Source of the DNA: Eopsaltria australis
Taxonomy: Eukaryota; Chordata; Aves; Passeriformes; Petroicidae
Assembly: GCA_034509425.1 (NCBI GenBank)
Contig: JAVTVJ010000050.1
Location: forward strand, 1,178,001 to 1,242,000
DNA length: 64,000 nucleotides
Direction of reading: 5' to 3'
In this document: positions 27,901 through 39,900 of the stretch, one piece after another
How the letters are laid out: each line of letters begins with the position of its first letter
Position numbering within the stretch: the stretch's first letter is position 1
Made by a program: the position numbers and the translations under genes
Notes under the pieces: generated by a model
What the model was told of the DNA's origin: nothing
The model's database searches: none
The model's input: the letters and a program-made list of their open reading frames with translations, nothing else

Positions 27901-30900
27901 TTGCAAGTGGCCCGGGCAGTGACCCTGGCAGTGACCTTGGCAGTGACCCTGGCAGTGACCCTGCAGTGACCCTGGCAGGGGCCACTGCCAGGCCCTGGTT
28001 GCCCGTGTGGCTCTGAGCTCTCCCCTGGGCTGGTGAAGGATTTGCAGCGCTCTGGGAGCAGCCCAGGGTGGAACTGCACCTTCCCTGTGTGGGTGATGGG
28101 TCACCCTGGCAGGTTATGTCACCCTCAGTCCTGGCTGCCCGTTCCCTGTGGGGCCTGGGCCATGTCTGTGCCCTCCTCTCCTCTCCTCTCCTCTCCTCTC
28201 CTCTCCTCACACAGGGCAGATGCCAGCCTGCCCCTGGAAAGCTCCTGAAATGCAGCTTTTCTCTGGGAAACCAGCTCAACCCCCTGAGAGGTTGCATGCT
28301 GCAGGTCTGGCACACAGAGGGGTTAATTCCCAGCAAAATCCCAGCCCCACTCCCGATTACCCTGGCACACTGAGGACTGGCGTTTTCCTTGCCTGTGGAT
28401 CCCTGGGCTTTGTTCTGTCCCCAGTCCATCTCTAAAACGCAGTGTTGGGACCCACTGGCACCCAAAGCAGCACACCCACTTTGATCTAAGCACAAGCTGA
28501 TCATTCCTGCCTGAGAACATCGCTGCTGTGAGCCTCAGAAATGCTCCAGCAGGAACATCTCCTGCCTGTCCTCCCCTCCTCAGCCCTGCCCTTCCCCGGG
28601 CCAGGCTCTGAGGGAGCCCTGGCTGGCTGCAGCTCCACTGTGGGCACAGCTGCCAGCATCTTGCCTTTCCCAAGGATGTGAGGAGCAGAGCACAGGTACC
28701 TTGAGCACATTTAGGGAGCTCCCCCTCGGTGTTTCTCCCCTCTGTGGGCACAGAGCTGATCAGGTCTATCTGTGCCCACAGCACTGGCTGAGGCCTGCCT
28801 GTCAAACCACGCGGGCAGTGCCTCGTACACCCATGGCTGTGTGCAGGTTCCTTCACAATGAGCTGAAATGTGGGCAATGAACTTTCCCCCCTCCCCTTCC
28901 CTGTATCATAGCAACTGTGCTACTGCAAGGGCTATTTTAAGAACAGTAACTTTTCACCAAACGTGATTACGAGGCGGACTCAGTGAGCTCAGTGTGCAAA
29001 AATACTGCATCCCTTCCGCAGCATCTCCGGGCCAAAATCTGATACCCTCACCCGAAAGCACCAGAAATTACCCTGCAGATTGTCCAAATAGCATCAAAAA
29101 GAGCTAACTGTGAACGTTGCTATTTTAAATCAATATTCAAGGAACTTGCAATGATATCATTGCAAGAAAACACCTGCCAGGAGCTTCCAGAAAGGAGTGT
29201 CCAGGGCTGAGAAACACAAGCTGGGAGGTGAAGGGTGGACAGCAGGAGTGTCCATCAGCATGGGGAGCTGCCCAGGGAGGGAGTGATTGCTTTCTGTGGT
29301 TTGCAATAGTGATGTAGATCTTGTAAATTCTGAGGGAGTAAAAGGGTACTTTGTATTCCGGGGACTCTTGCTTGAATAGGAGAATACTAGAAAAGCTTCA
29401 GTCATCAAGATGCGTACAGCTGCAGGGATCACAGGCACAAAAATCCTTCAGAGTAAGCAAAGGGAGCAGTTTCTACGTCTGCATGAGGAGGGATTTGAAT
29501 TTCCGATCAGCTCAATCACACAGGACACACTTTTCAAAGCTGAGTAACTAAAACTGTGCTAAAAACCCGCAGCTTGGTAGGGAAAACGAGCAGCCTTTCC
29601 TTCAGCGAGTCGTGCACAGGGCCTGACACAACCCAGCCATGTCAGAGCAGCTGGGAACGTGCTGCACCACGGGCTCTGCTCGTGCAGGGAAGGAGCTGCC
29701 TTCTCCCAGAGCCCTCTGAGTGCCCATTGCTCACCTCCCAGATGGCAGCTGCTTCCAGAGCACAGTGGCCATGTGCTCAGGCAGCTGCATGCCCACAGAA
29801 ATAGGTGCTGCCTTGAGAAAGCTGAGTGGGTTTCAGCATGCAGATGTGCTGATGTCCACAGGATTTGCATCACAGGTGGTTAACACAGAGATCAGCTCCT
29901 GCTCCAAGAGAAGTCTCAGCCCCCTGAGCATGAGAAGCTTTGAGACTCCCTCTTCTCGAGAGGATAGCAGAGAGTTTCAGCTTTCACTGCTCATGGTTTA
30001 GTTCAGATGAAATGATTTGTTGTTTTAGATTCTGAAGGCAAAGCCTGCACTGGTGACGAGGCCACGAGGGCGCCGCAGAGCGAGGCTCCAGCAGCCGTGT
30101 GCCAGGCACTCAGCTCAGAGGAGGGGCAGCAGGACACCACAACAGCAGCCACGACCAATGTGACCCCCTTTGGTGAGGAGCTGCACTTGGATGAGCTGAA
30201 AGAAGATGCAGGTATGGGATATAAAATGTTTTCAAAGAACTATGAAGTGTTATAAAAATATTTCTGCAGAGGAGTTGAATAGGTCAGTGCATTAAGGGGT
30301 CAGAGCACCTTGCTCAGCTCAGCCCCACACTAGGTTAGCAGCTGGTACTTAAAAGCAGTGATTTTTGAGACTTTACCAAAGTGAGGAACCACACAAAGCT
30401 TGTCATGATGGGATTAGTTGAATTATGACATGATCCAGTCTTGGCATGGTGCCCCTTTGGTATCAGCAGTGGCTGCTGTGAAGTTGAAATAAGCTTCTCT
30501 TAAAAGGATTTCTTAAACTTCTGTGCCAAGCCTGAATTTGTTTGTTCTGGCTCAGGAGAACGATGTCAATGCACAGCCCACACTGTCCCTATCATCACCC
30601 TGTCCCCAGCACGCTGCCAACACCAGTGGAGTTTGATACCAGGAGCAGAGCTCAGCTGAACCAAGCTCCTTTCATGCAGCCCTGCCCCAGTGAGCTCATC
30701 CATGCCAGCAGCTCCTGGGGACTGGAGCAGCCAGGCTCAACCCAGCAGCTGGAGGGCTCCATTCACTTCCTGACAGCTCAGAAATGCAAAGCTGCAGAGA
30801 CAATGCTTAATCCTGGTTTGTGAGGAGTGTCATGGGGTGATTATGAATCTTCCTGGCATCTGGTCAATCTTTACACCTTCTTCATCTGCCCCAGATGCCT

Positions 30901-33900
30901 TTTGTTCTCTGTGCCACCCCTTCAGGCCCTGCTTTCTTGGGGGTCCCCAAGCCCACCCCTGCCTGCTTCCACCCTCAGAATGGAAATCATTCCCTCACTA
31001 GCTCAGGCAAAACCCATTCATCTCCCTGTTCTTACAATAACCTGATCAAATCTTGACCAGATCACAGGTTTCTTTCCTTCTTTCTCTATTCTAGAGCATT
31101 TAATTCTGTATCACTAGTGAAATTTCTTTCTGAACTTCTAATTCTTGCCATTGGGTCATACTATCATGGAAAGATAGCACTAATAAGGTGTCACGTATTT
31201 AACCTTATTGCTCTGCCTAAACTCATACTGTGATTTAAAATTTACCTTACAGTGTGTTGAAAACTGTGTATTGAAGCTTTCAAAATCGTCCCAATTTCTT
31301 AGGTCTCTTTCCCTAATCCTAGTTCCTTTTATTGTCTCCCTGAAACGACCTTTCCTGTCTTTTTCCTCCATTTTTTGAGGCATCATTTTCCCAGGTTCCA
31401 CAAAAAATAGCAGTGGGATTACATTCTCCCTAGTTTGAGAGACTCCCCTTCTATTTGTAAGGAGTCTTTCTTCTTCTTCCACTAGTGGCCTCTGGCTTTC
31501 AAAATAATTATTGCTGATCTAGTCTTCATGTGCTAATTTATCCCTGTCTGTACATCCTAGCATTCCTGTCTCTAGTGAGTGCACCTGAAGGAATTAATTG
31601 AGTGGGAAAGCTCTTCAAAACTGTCAGAGTGTGCTGCTAGGTTTATTATAATGTCAAGTTTTTTATAACATTTGCCCTTGGGCTCAATCCAGGCCTAATG
31701 CAGTGGGTGTCTTTCCAGAAATTCATATGAATAAGTGACCAGCTAGAGACAAAATGAATGTATTTGCTTTATAGTCAATGTGTTCTATGTCATCCTGAGG
31801 ATGTGGGAAAAAGGCCAAGGAGTGGAAGAGGAGAAAACACAATTTGTAGACTTCATGTTCATGTTAATACACAGGGAAAGAACAGGCAGGGCACAAAGAG
31901 GGTAGTTTTTCCCACCTCACCTCGCCAGAGGGCTTGGGGACAGTCCCAGGGGGAAGATTTCTACCTGGTAATGAGATGGCATTTTGACAAGTGGCACTCC
32001 ATGAATAATTCCCTACTCCAGCAGGAGCCTAGTGCTGAGCACTTGGAATGCTTTCAGCAGGATAATATTCACTCTGCAGTATGAAATCTGTTAATGGGTT
32101 TGTGTGCTCCAGACTCAGGTCTGCCTGACACCACTCCCAGAGCAGGGGGGAGTTCAGGGCCAGGAAAGCCTGACTGGGGCTGAGAGGTTTGGGATCCGTA
32201 GCAGAGGTCCCACTGTGGCTGCTCCTGTGCCAAGCAGCCCTTCCTGCCCCAGGGACACCCATTGAGCCCAGGGGAGCTGCTGCCAGAGAAAGCATTGCTC
32301 CACTCAGGGAATACACTCAAATCTGACTCATTTTCCTCTCAAGCTCCATGCATCTACTGGATCTCTTGATCTTTCTGTAATGTAACCCATTAGTGAGTTT
32401 ATTTTGCCCTTCCCCTATTACACATTTTGTCTCCTGTGCAGTGGGCACAAACATCCAAATTATGTCACCCTGGAATAAGTCTTCCCTGGAAGAACACTTA
32501 AAAAAATTATTTCCTTCTATAATTCCCGTAACTATCCCATATGGCAGCTTTCCTGTCATGACAAATTCCACAAGAACTGCTGTTAATGATGCATATTTAT
32601 TCTACTTTCCTGTCTCTTTTGAATGATAAATACTCATTCCTCCTCTTCTAGGCACACTCATTAATCTGTTTATCAACAAATTAAATGCCATTATCTTGCC
32701 AATGCTATTGTTTCCAGCTGCCTGAGTGCCTTGGTGCCTCCCCACGCACTCCGAGCACGAGGCTGCTGAATGTTCATTAATACAGAGAGTTTGAATTCCC
32801 AACGAGACACAAAACTGAGCCAGGAGAAGATTGGTGCTGCAGCAGCTGTAGGGGCCACTGCAGGGAGATTTCAGGAGATGCCCTAGAATGGTTTGGAGGG
32901 AAAGGTTCTCTGGTTAGACAACCCAGAGTGTCAGAAGGAGTGGGATTTGCCCAGGAGTTTGGGCCTCTCTCATGCTCTGCATGAGCCCAGCTCTGCTTGC
33001 TCAGCACAGCAAGACATGGACCTGCTGGAGGTCCAGAGGGCCACCAAAAGGATCAGAGGATGGAACACCTCTCCTGAGAGGGCAGTCTGAGACAGCTGGG
33101 GTCATCCAGCCTGGAGAAAAGAAGGCTCCAGAGAGATCCTGTTGGAGCCTTTCAGTGCTTAAAGGGAGCTTATAAAAAAGGTGGGGACAAACTTTTTGAT
33201 AGGACCTGTTGTGGTAGAACACGGGGCAGTGTTTTTAAACTGAAAGAAGGAAGATTCAGGCTAGATACAAGGAATATTTTCTTTACAATGAGAGTGGTAA
33301 AAGGCTGGAACACATTGCCCAGAGAGGTGGTAGATGCCTCATCCCTGGAACATTCAGGGTCAGGTTGAATGGGACTCTGAGCAATTTGATCTCGTTGAAG
33401 ATGTCCCTGCTCATTCCAGGGGGTTTCACTAAATTCCCTTTAAAGGTCCCTTCCAACACAAACTATTCTATGATTCTGTGCTTAGGAGAGATTTAAACAC
33501 TGATTTCCCCATCTGGATGAGTGCTTCACCTGCTGGGGTAGGAGAAATAACCCTCATGGCTACTTCTGAGCCCAGAGTGGCTGGAAATGCAGTTTGGAAG
33601 GAGCCTGGCCATGGCTGGGAGCAGAGTCAGCCTCAAGGCTCTCTGTGGGTCCCCACACCTGCCAAGGCAGACATCAGGACATGCAACAGAGGGAAAGCCC
33701 AGCAGTGAGGCTCTGTGTGAGTCTGGGCACTGCCAGAGCAGCTGTATCTGAGCAGAATTCGAGGATTCTAATTTTGGACTTCATCACTCAAATTCCACCT
33801 ATGTCCTGCTTCAGCTTCATGCCTTTCTAGATCTGTTCCCCTGTGCCCTCATCACAGCCTGCTCAATTTGATGAACAGCTCAGTGATTCAGCCTGCACTA

Positions 33901-36900
33901 ACTTTCACAGCTAAGTGCTTTTGCCATCCTTGCAGAGACAATCCTGAAATGAGCAGTGCTTCACCATCTCAAACCAGGGCTTTGGAGACTGATTTCTTTT
34001 CTTAAGTACTTCACCACTTCCCTGTTCCACTCTAACTGCTCAGATCCAATAGCAAGTCTTTTCTGTGGCAGGTTCTTTTTGGTTATCAACTTCAACCTCA
34101 GGAAAGGCTCAACGGCTCTGGAGTCAGGTACAGTAAAAGAAGACTCAGGAAGCAGGTTGTAATCATGAATTAAATAAGATAAAAATCTTATTGGGAAAAT
34201 GAAAGCACATATCAAATACTGGAAAGTCAGATTTTAGGTAATATTTTGGGTTTGATACTCTTTGCCCTTTGGCTGTGTGTTCCTAGACAGAAGAGTACTG
34301 ACCCAGTAACTGTGTCACCACTCTGTGTGCTCTGAGAAATTCACTGCAGCTCTCAAAAGCTGCTTTGCCTTACTATCCTCATTATTAAAAAAAAAATAGA
34401 GAGAAAAAGGCTTTAGGGAAGCAAAGAAGGCTCAGCACTTTTCTCAGAAACATCAAAACTAACATTTCTTCAATATCCTTGTACATTTTATTCTTCACCT
34501 GCCCTGGCTGGTTGGCTGTACTTTCACTGTAGAAAAGAAGTGCTTCTAGCCATGCGCATGTGTTCTGTTTTTCTCAATGTTCCTGGCATTGTCCCCTGGC
34601 CTATCATTATTAACTTCATGTTCCATTAATTTTACTCATCTTCCCACTAGCCAAGAAACCTTCAGCACCCACGGAAGAACTGGAAGATGCCAGCCTGCCA
34701 GCATCTGAAGACAGTCCACAAGCCTTACTTGTACCTGAATCCACAGATTCCCCCCAGACGCAGACAGAAAGAAACCCAGCACAGCTTCCCAGCCCTCCAT
34801 TGCTCCCAGCTCCACCACCTAAGGCAATCTCCAAAATCACCAAGAGCATAACAGGTCAGTCATCACTGCTCAGTAAAGATTTCCCCATCCTTTATGTGTT
34901 GCTCACCTCCACAGCACTATAAATCCTTTTCTCATGACTGTTTTTAAGCCTCAAACTGCTGAGGATCAGTACAGTTATCCTGAGTGAGCAGTAACCATGT
35001 CTGGCTGCCTGATAACAATGCACAGATCTTTGTACCTCACATATTTATCTGAATCTCTCTGGGAATTATTTATTGTGAGTCTATAGCACTAAACACATGC
35101 AAAACAAATCAAACCACCTGCAAACATCTGCTGAATCCCATGCTCATATAGATATGTCATAAAACACAAGGAAGATTTAAATGTTTTCATTACTTGCACT
35201 CCCAGTGGAGAGTAGGACAGCAGCCAAAGTCTGGTTCAAGTCAAAGGCTCTGCAGAGGTTTCTGTCTGAAGGGTTTGCTCTCTAGGGCAGGTCTGAACCA
35301 GAGCTATGAAATCTGGTCTCTAACAGAACACACAGGAGTGCTACACCTAGCAATCCTCTGTGCCAGACTGCATTGAATGTTTCCAAAAACAATTCCCCTG
35401 GGCCTGATTTTCTAATGTATTGCCAATGTTGTTACATTTCCCAACATTCTGGCACTGCAGAAAGGGTGCTAAAACGAGAATGATTTTAGTTGGTTCCAAT
35501 TTCAGGGCCCCTACATATGGTAAAAGCAGTTAAAAGGGCCTTACTGCAAATTAGAATCAAGTCCTGACATCTAAATGTCAGACCTGTTGGATATTTAGAC
35601 TTTGAAATGACAGCCATTATGTGAGCCCTGATTTGCATCCATACTCATCATCTGGCACAATGAGCAGGGTTCTCAGAGTCACCAGGAAACAAAACATCAG
35701 AGGTGCACTGTGACCTGACCACTGGGGCTCATAGAAAATATTGAGGTTTTCAGTCTCTTCAAAGAAAATTGCAAGTATTTGTTTCCCATGGAAACAATTC
35801 ATGCTTCCTTTGTGCTTAAGAGCTGTAATAACTCAAGTGGGAGCTGGATTCAAAATGGTGTTTTAGTGCTGCTCAGGAGCTGCTGTTCAGGTTGGCTCCC
35901 AATCCTGAGCCTCCCCTTCCAGCCTGCAGCAGGAACAGGCAGCCCCAGGCCCCCTGGCCTCTGCTCAGCTGAGGCATCAAATGTGTTTGGAAACCTGACC
36001 CACGCAGGGTTTAGAGATTACACCTCCACCAGGCACTTCAGAGCATTTAGAGTTCAGATACTTTGCTGCTTAACCCAAGTATTTCCTGTAGAATCTGAGA
36101 TATTTTGGGTTTTGGTATTTAATTCTCATTTACATCTTCCACAAAGAACAACTTTTAATTTTCTCAATGACTCCAATAACTCTAGACCCTTTCCCATAGT
36201 GATTATACATGTTTATTTTTGTGGGGATGTGGAGGCAGTGCTGAAGTTAAATTTAAACAAATACCGTCAGTGAGTGAGAGGAAATACAAAAGTGCAGGGA
36301 AAGAGAAAGGGTGATTATGAAAGAAAAGGAAGATGAAGAGGTTGAAAAGCTCCTTTGTGTTCAGTTTTCCCCCCCTTAACAATGCTAGGGATGCTGTCAG
36401 CAGAGGAGTGAGGAGTAAGTCAAGCACCAATTAATCAGAGAGAGGAGGAACAGGGCGAGGTGCCAAGACATCACTTTGCAAGATTATTCACTGAGCATCT
36501 GTCATTGGGACACATAAGGTGTGATCTCGGGAAATTCTCAATATTGTCTGAAGCTGCCATGAGGATGAAATTGGTCCTTGACCTGTTCCAGGAACAAGCT
36601 GGTGTAAAGACAAAACAAAATCTTCTCTTTTCCTGCTTTAGGGCTGAGATTAACCCATGGTTCTTGCTCTGAGGGAACACAGACACCCTCTCTCCCTGTG
36701 CAGAGGATAAAGTGGCACAGGAGGTGTTTTTGTCCATCCCCTCAGGCCATGATTCAATGGGCAGGGATTGATCATAAATGTGCTCTGCCCATCTCCACAG
36801 CAGCACAAAATCAAAACCCCCTGGAGAACCAAAGCCCATCTTTGCTCAGTAGAGCTTGGCTGTGCCCTGGCTGGAGCAGCCACCCTGAGCAATGCAGGAG

Positions 36901-39900
36901 GAGCTCTGGGGTGGGAGGATGCCCCAGACATTGCACTCAGGCACTTGACTCTTGGAGAAATGCCCTGTGCTTTCTGACTTTCCAGATACTAAACAGGGTA
37001 AGTACTGGCCTAGTTTGAACCCTGTCTCCTGTTTGCACAGAGATGAACAAAGCCATTGCTAAGGGTTCTGGGCTGGAGGGACACAAATGTGCACAAACAC
37101 CCTCCAGAGATGAAAAAAGCAATGTTAGACCTTCCTTAGAACGGGAGAGCTTTTATTGTGGATGCAGGTCTCCTCACTGAAGGATGCTCTCTTCATGCCA
37201 CAGACAAGAAAAGAGACCAGGCTTAGTGTTGCCACACACAGATTTTCAGTGCTTGCCTTTGGTTATGATTTCAGGAGCTCTTATTAAGCAAACTTTAAAA
37301 AGGCATGTTTTTAGTAACCCTTATGCAGGAAGCTGGCTTTGAGAGGAGATGTTTGATAGCTGAAGTTGATATTTTTTGCCCACTCCAGTTTCCTAGCAAG
37401 TTACCCTGCTAACTGGAACCAAGTCCTTGTTACAGGGCTACTTCAGGATAATCCTGGCCCGAGCAGAAGTTTTTCTCTGCTATGAATTGAAGGATTAATA
37501 TCAAAAGTAAGCGGAAAAAAGGAAAACTTACCTGTGAAAACATGATAGTACCAAAGCTGTGCAAGCTGCGCCAGTTTAAATTCCTGTGTGAAGCACTAGG
37601 TGGCAACAAGGGACAAGAAATACTCTGGGATGAGGAGCTCGAATTGCCTTTCTACACCCAGCCCGAGGTGTAAACAACTCCACATGCCAGAGGCTTGGGA
37701 CACGGATATAGGGGAGAGGGAAAGGGGAGGAGAGCTGCACAACAGAAACACTAATCAGCATCTTTGTCAGGCCAGATGCTCAGTTATCCTAAGGGTGTGA
37801 AGCTACCAAATTTACAACCAGGGAGATGCCCACTGTGCTTCAGACTCAAATGCTAGGAAATGTATATGTCAGTCTAAATGTATAACTCTAATTTTAGACA
37901 AAATGCTTATATTGCTTAGGAAATAGCTGAATCCAGGGGTAAAAAGAGATTAGATTGCCCTACCCTTCTTTTTTCTTGTTAGTGCTCAATACCCCATCTT
38001 TCATTTGGATGTCATTTGGCAAGTTTTGTTATGCAAACATTATCCTCATGTTACAATGATTTTGGCATTTTCTCCACGGGCATATGAAAGACAGAGGTCT
38101 GGGCTGTGCAGCAATCACAGAGGAGCAGCTGAGAGACACTGGTACATTTTGTCCAGACTCTGAACCACAGGGCATAAATTTTAATACAGTCTGCCAGAGT
38201 CCAGCAGAGAAAATACTAGATTGGAAAGCCACCATATCCCAAGCCTTTGGTGGTTAGGAGCAACAGTGTGGGCAAGCAAAAATGCAGTGGTGGGCAGGGA
38301 AAAAGGAGAATCTGATCCTGTGAGAAAGAGGGGAAGTGGGAGAGACATCTATTTTGCTAGATTAAAGATCTGGAGTGGTGCAGCAAGAGCCTTTTGAACT
38401 CAGTTACTCAGCCAGTTACCTCACAGCAAGAGCAAAACATCACCATTTATCCTCTGCTCAATACAGCAAATTATTTTCACTGCAGACTGTGCGGAAGAAA
38501 AAATAAAAAACCATTGCACAACCTCTTCCCCTCTTGTGTTTTGACAGCAGGAAGCGAAATGGACGACCCAGCCATGAAATCTCCTCCTTCCACCATCCTG
38601 AAGAACTATGTCATTGTTGGTTCCTCCCAAATCTCAGGACAAGCTGCCCTCTTCCACCCCTCTGGCCAGAAGAGCTGCGAGCCCCATGGCAGAGGCCAGG
38701 TAACGACGCCCACCGGTTCCCCTCACCTGGCTGCTGTTCATCTGCCTTTACCTCCCAGCAGAGTCATTGAAGAACTCCACAGGGCTCTGGCCACCAAACA
38801 CCGGCAGGACAGGTACCTACGGCCTCCTGGCTCCAGGGCTGCATGAGGACACTCATCCCACCACTTCATTTTTTCTTGGAAAATGTTCCTCTCCTGTTGT
38901 TGGTGTTTTAATTGCTCACACAGCTTGGGTTTGCCTTCCTCGTGATGTCACTGCTTGGAACATCCATCCCTGGTTAAAGGGTTTCATTTGGCAGCTATTT
39001 CAGTTCTTCCTTTATAGGGAGGCTGCTGTGGCACAGAGTAGGTTTTCAAACAGGTGGAATCATGAGATAATCCTTGATCTACTGCAAAAGAAATTCTCCC
39101 CACAAGACACCAAGTTAGAGTAGCAAAGGCACATCCTGCTCTGAGTACTCCACACACGAGCAACGCTGCAGTTTCTGTGTCTCTTGGCTGACACAGGAGC
39201 ATGTACAAATCCATTTTTAATACAAATGTTTCTGGGGGATCACATTGGATGTTTTATTTGGGTTGCATTATACGCTCTCCTTTATATCAGGAGGACAGAG
39301 ACAAGCTTTGCCATCCCAGAGCTTTGGAGTGAAGTTGGTATCATTTCTCAGTTCCCTTAACAACTACTGCCACAGTAGATTCACATGATGTCATCTCCAG
39401 GCCCTGTTAAACCTTTGTCATGATCATACAATACCATATGAATGGTCATAGTTCATGCCGTGCATGCTTTACATTAGAAGGATGTGTTGTTGTGGAGTTT
39501 TTAATCACTACAGTACATCTTGTGACAGTACATCTTGTGACCATACATCAAAGAAAAACATTATTCACCACCCCTCCATGCCTTATTTTAATGGCAGAGA
39601 CGGGGAAGTAGATCCACATTAGCCATTCTCAACTTGAAAATGCCATCCTGTGTGTTGCTCCATGCTGAACTCCCTGCCCTGCCCTTTATGAGCCACAGGA
39701 CGTTTTTCTCATTCTCATGTAAGCTTCTACTGCAGCAGTAAAACAGTCTTGATAAAACCTGGGCTGTGCATCTTCCACCCACAGCTTCCATGGAAGAGAA
39801 AGCAAAGGCTCTCCAAAAAAAAGAGTGGATGTGCGTCCCTCGAGGACGTCGAGCATGGAGCGCAACAAGGAGAAGGAGAACCCGCTGAGCTACAGCAGCG

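Larger units (their letters stand above)
25917..30028 (+). other. PHACTR3 intron (4112 bp)
   Basis: Intron between the RPEL-N exon and the first linker exon. It is AT-rich in its first half. A GC-rich stretch from about 27.75 to 28.9 kb holds a 12-bp minisatellite and a CCTCT pentamer run. A 22-bp perfect palindrome lies at 29145-29166. No coding exon is recognisable inside. Long open frames on both strands in the GC-rich stretch reflect low stop density and repeat content. Confidence 0.85.
34855..38637 (+). other. PHACTR3 intron (3783 bp)
   Basis: Intron before the PLPPSR-block exon. It contains a CTCF-like motif at 37593-37606. Its last 87-90 bases are bounded by a second, upstream acceptor-like site at 38550 and form an in-frame open extension of the next exon, described separately. 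I recognise no repeats or genes. Confidence 0.8.

Noticed and set aside
27869..28504. Longest open frame in the window (211 codons, minus strand)
   Set aside because: It spans the 12-bp minisatellite and the CCTCT run in GC-rich intronic sequence. The peptide is repeat-derived and has no recognisable domain.
38700..38705. Internal donor-like GTAACG inside the PLPPSR exon
   Set aside because: Using it would leave phase 0 against a phase-2 acceptor, shifting the frame and losing the conserved ELHRAL block.
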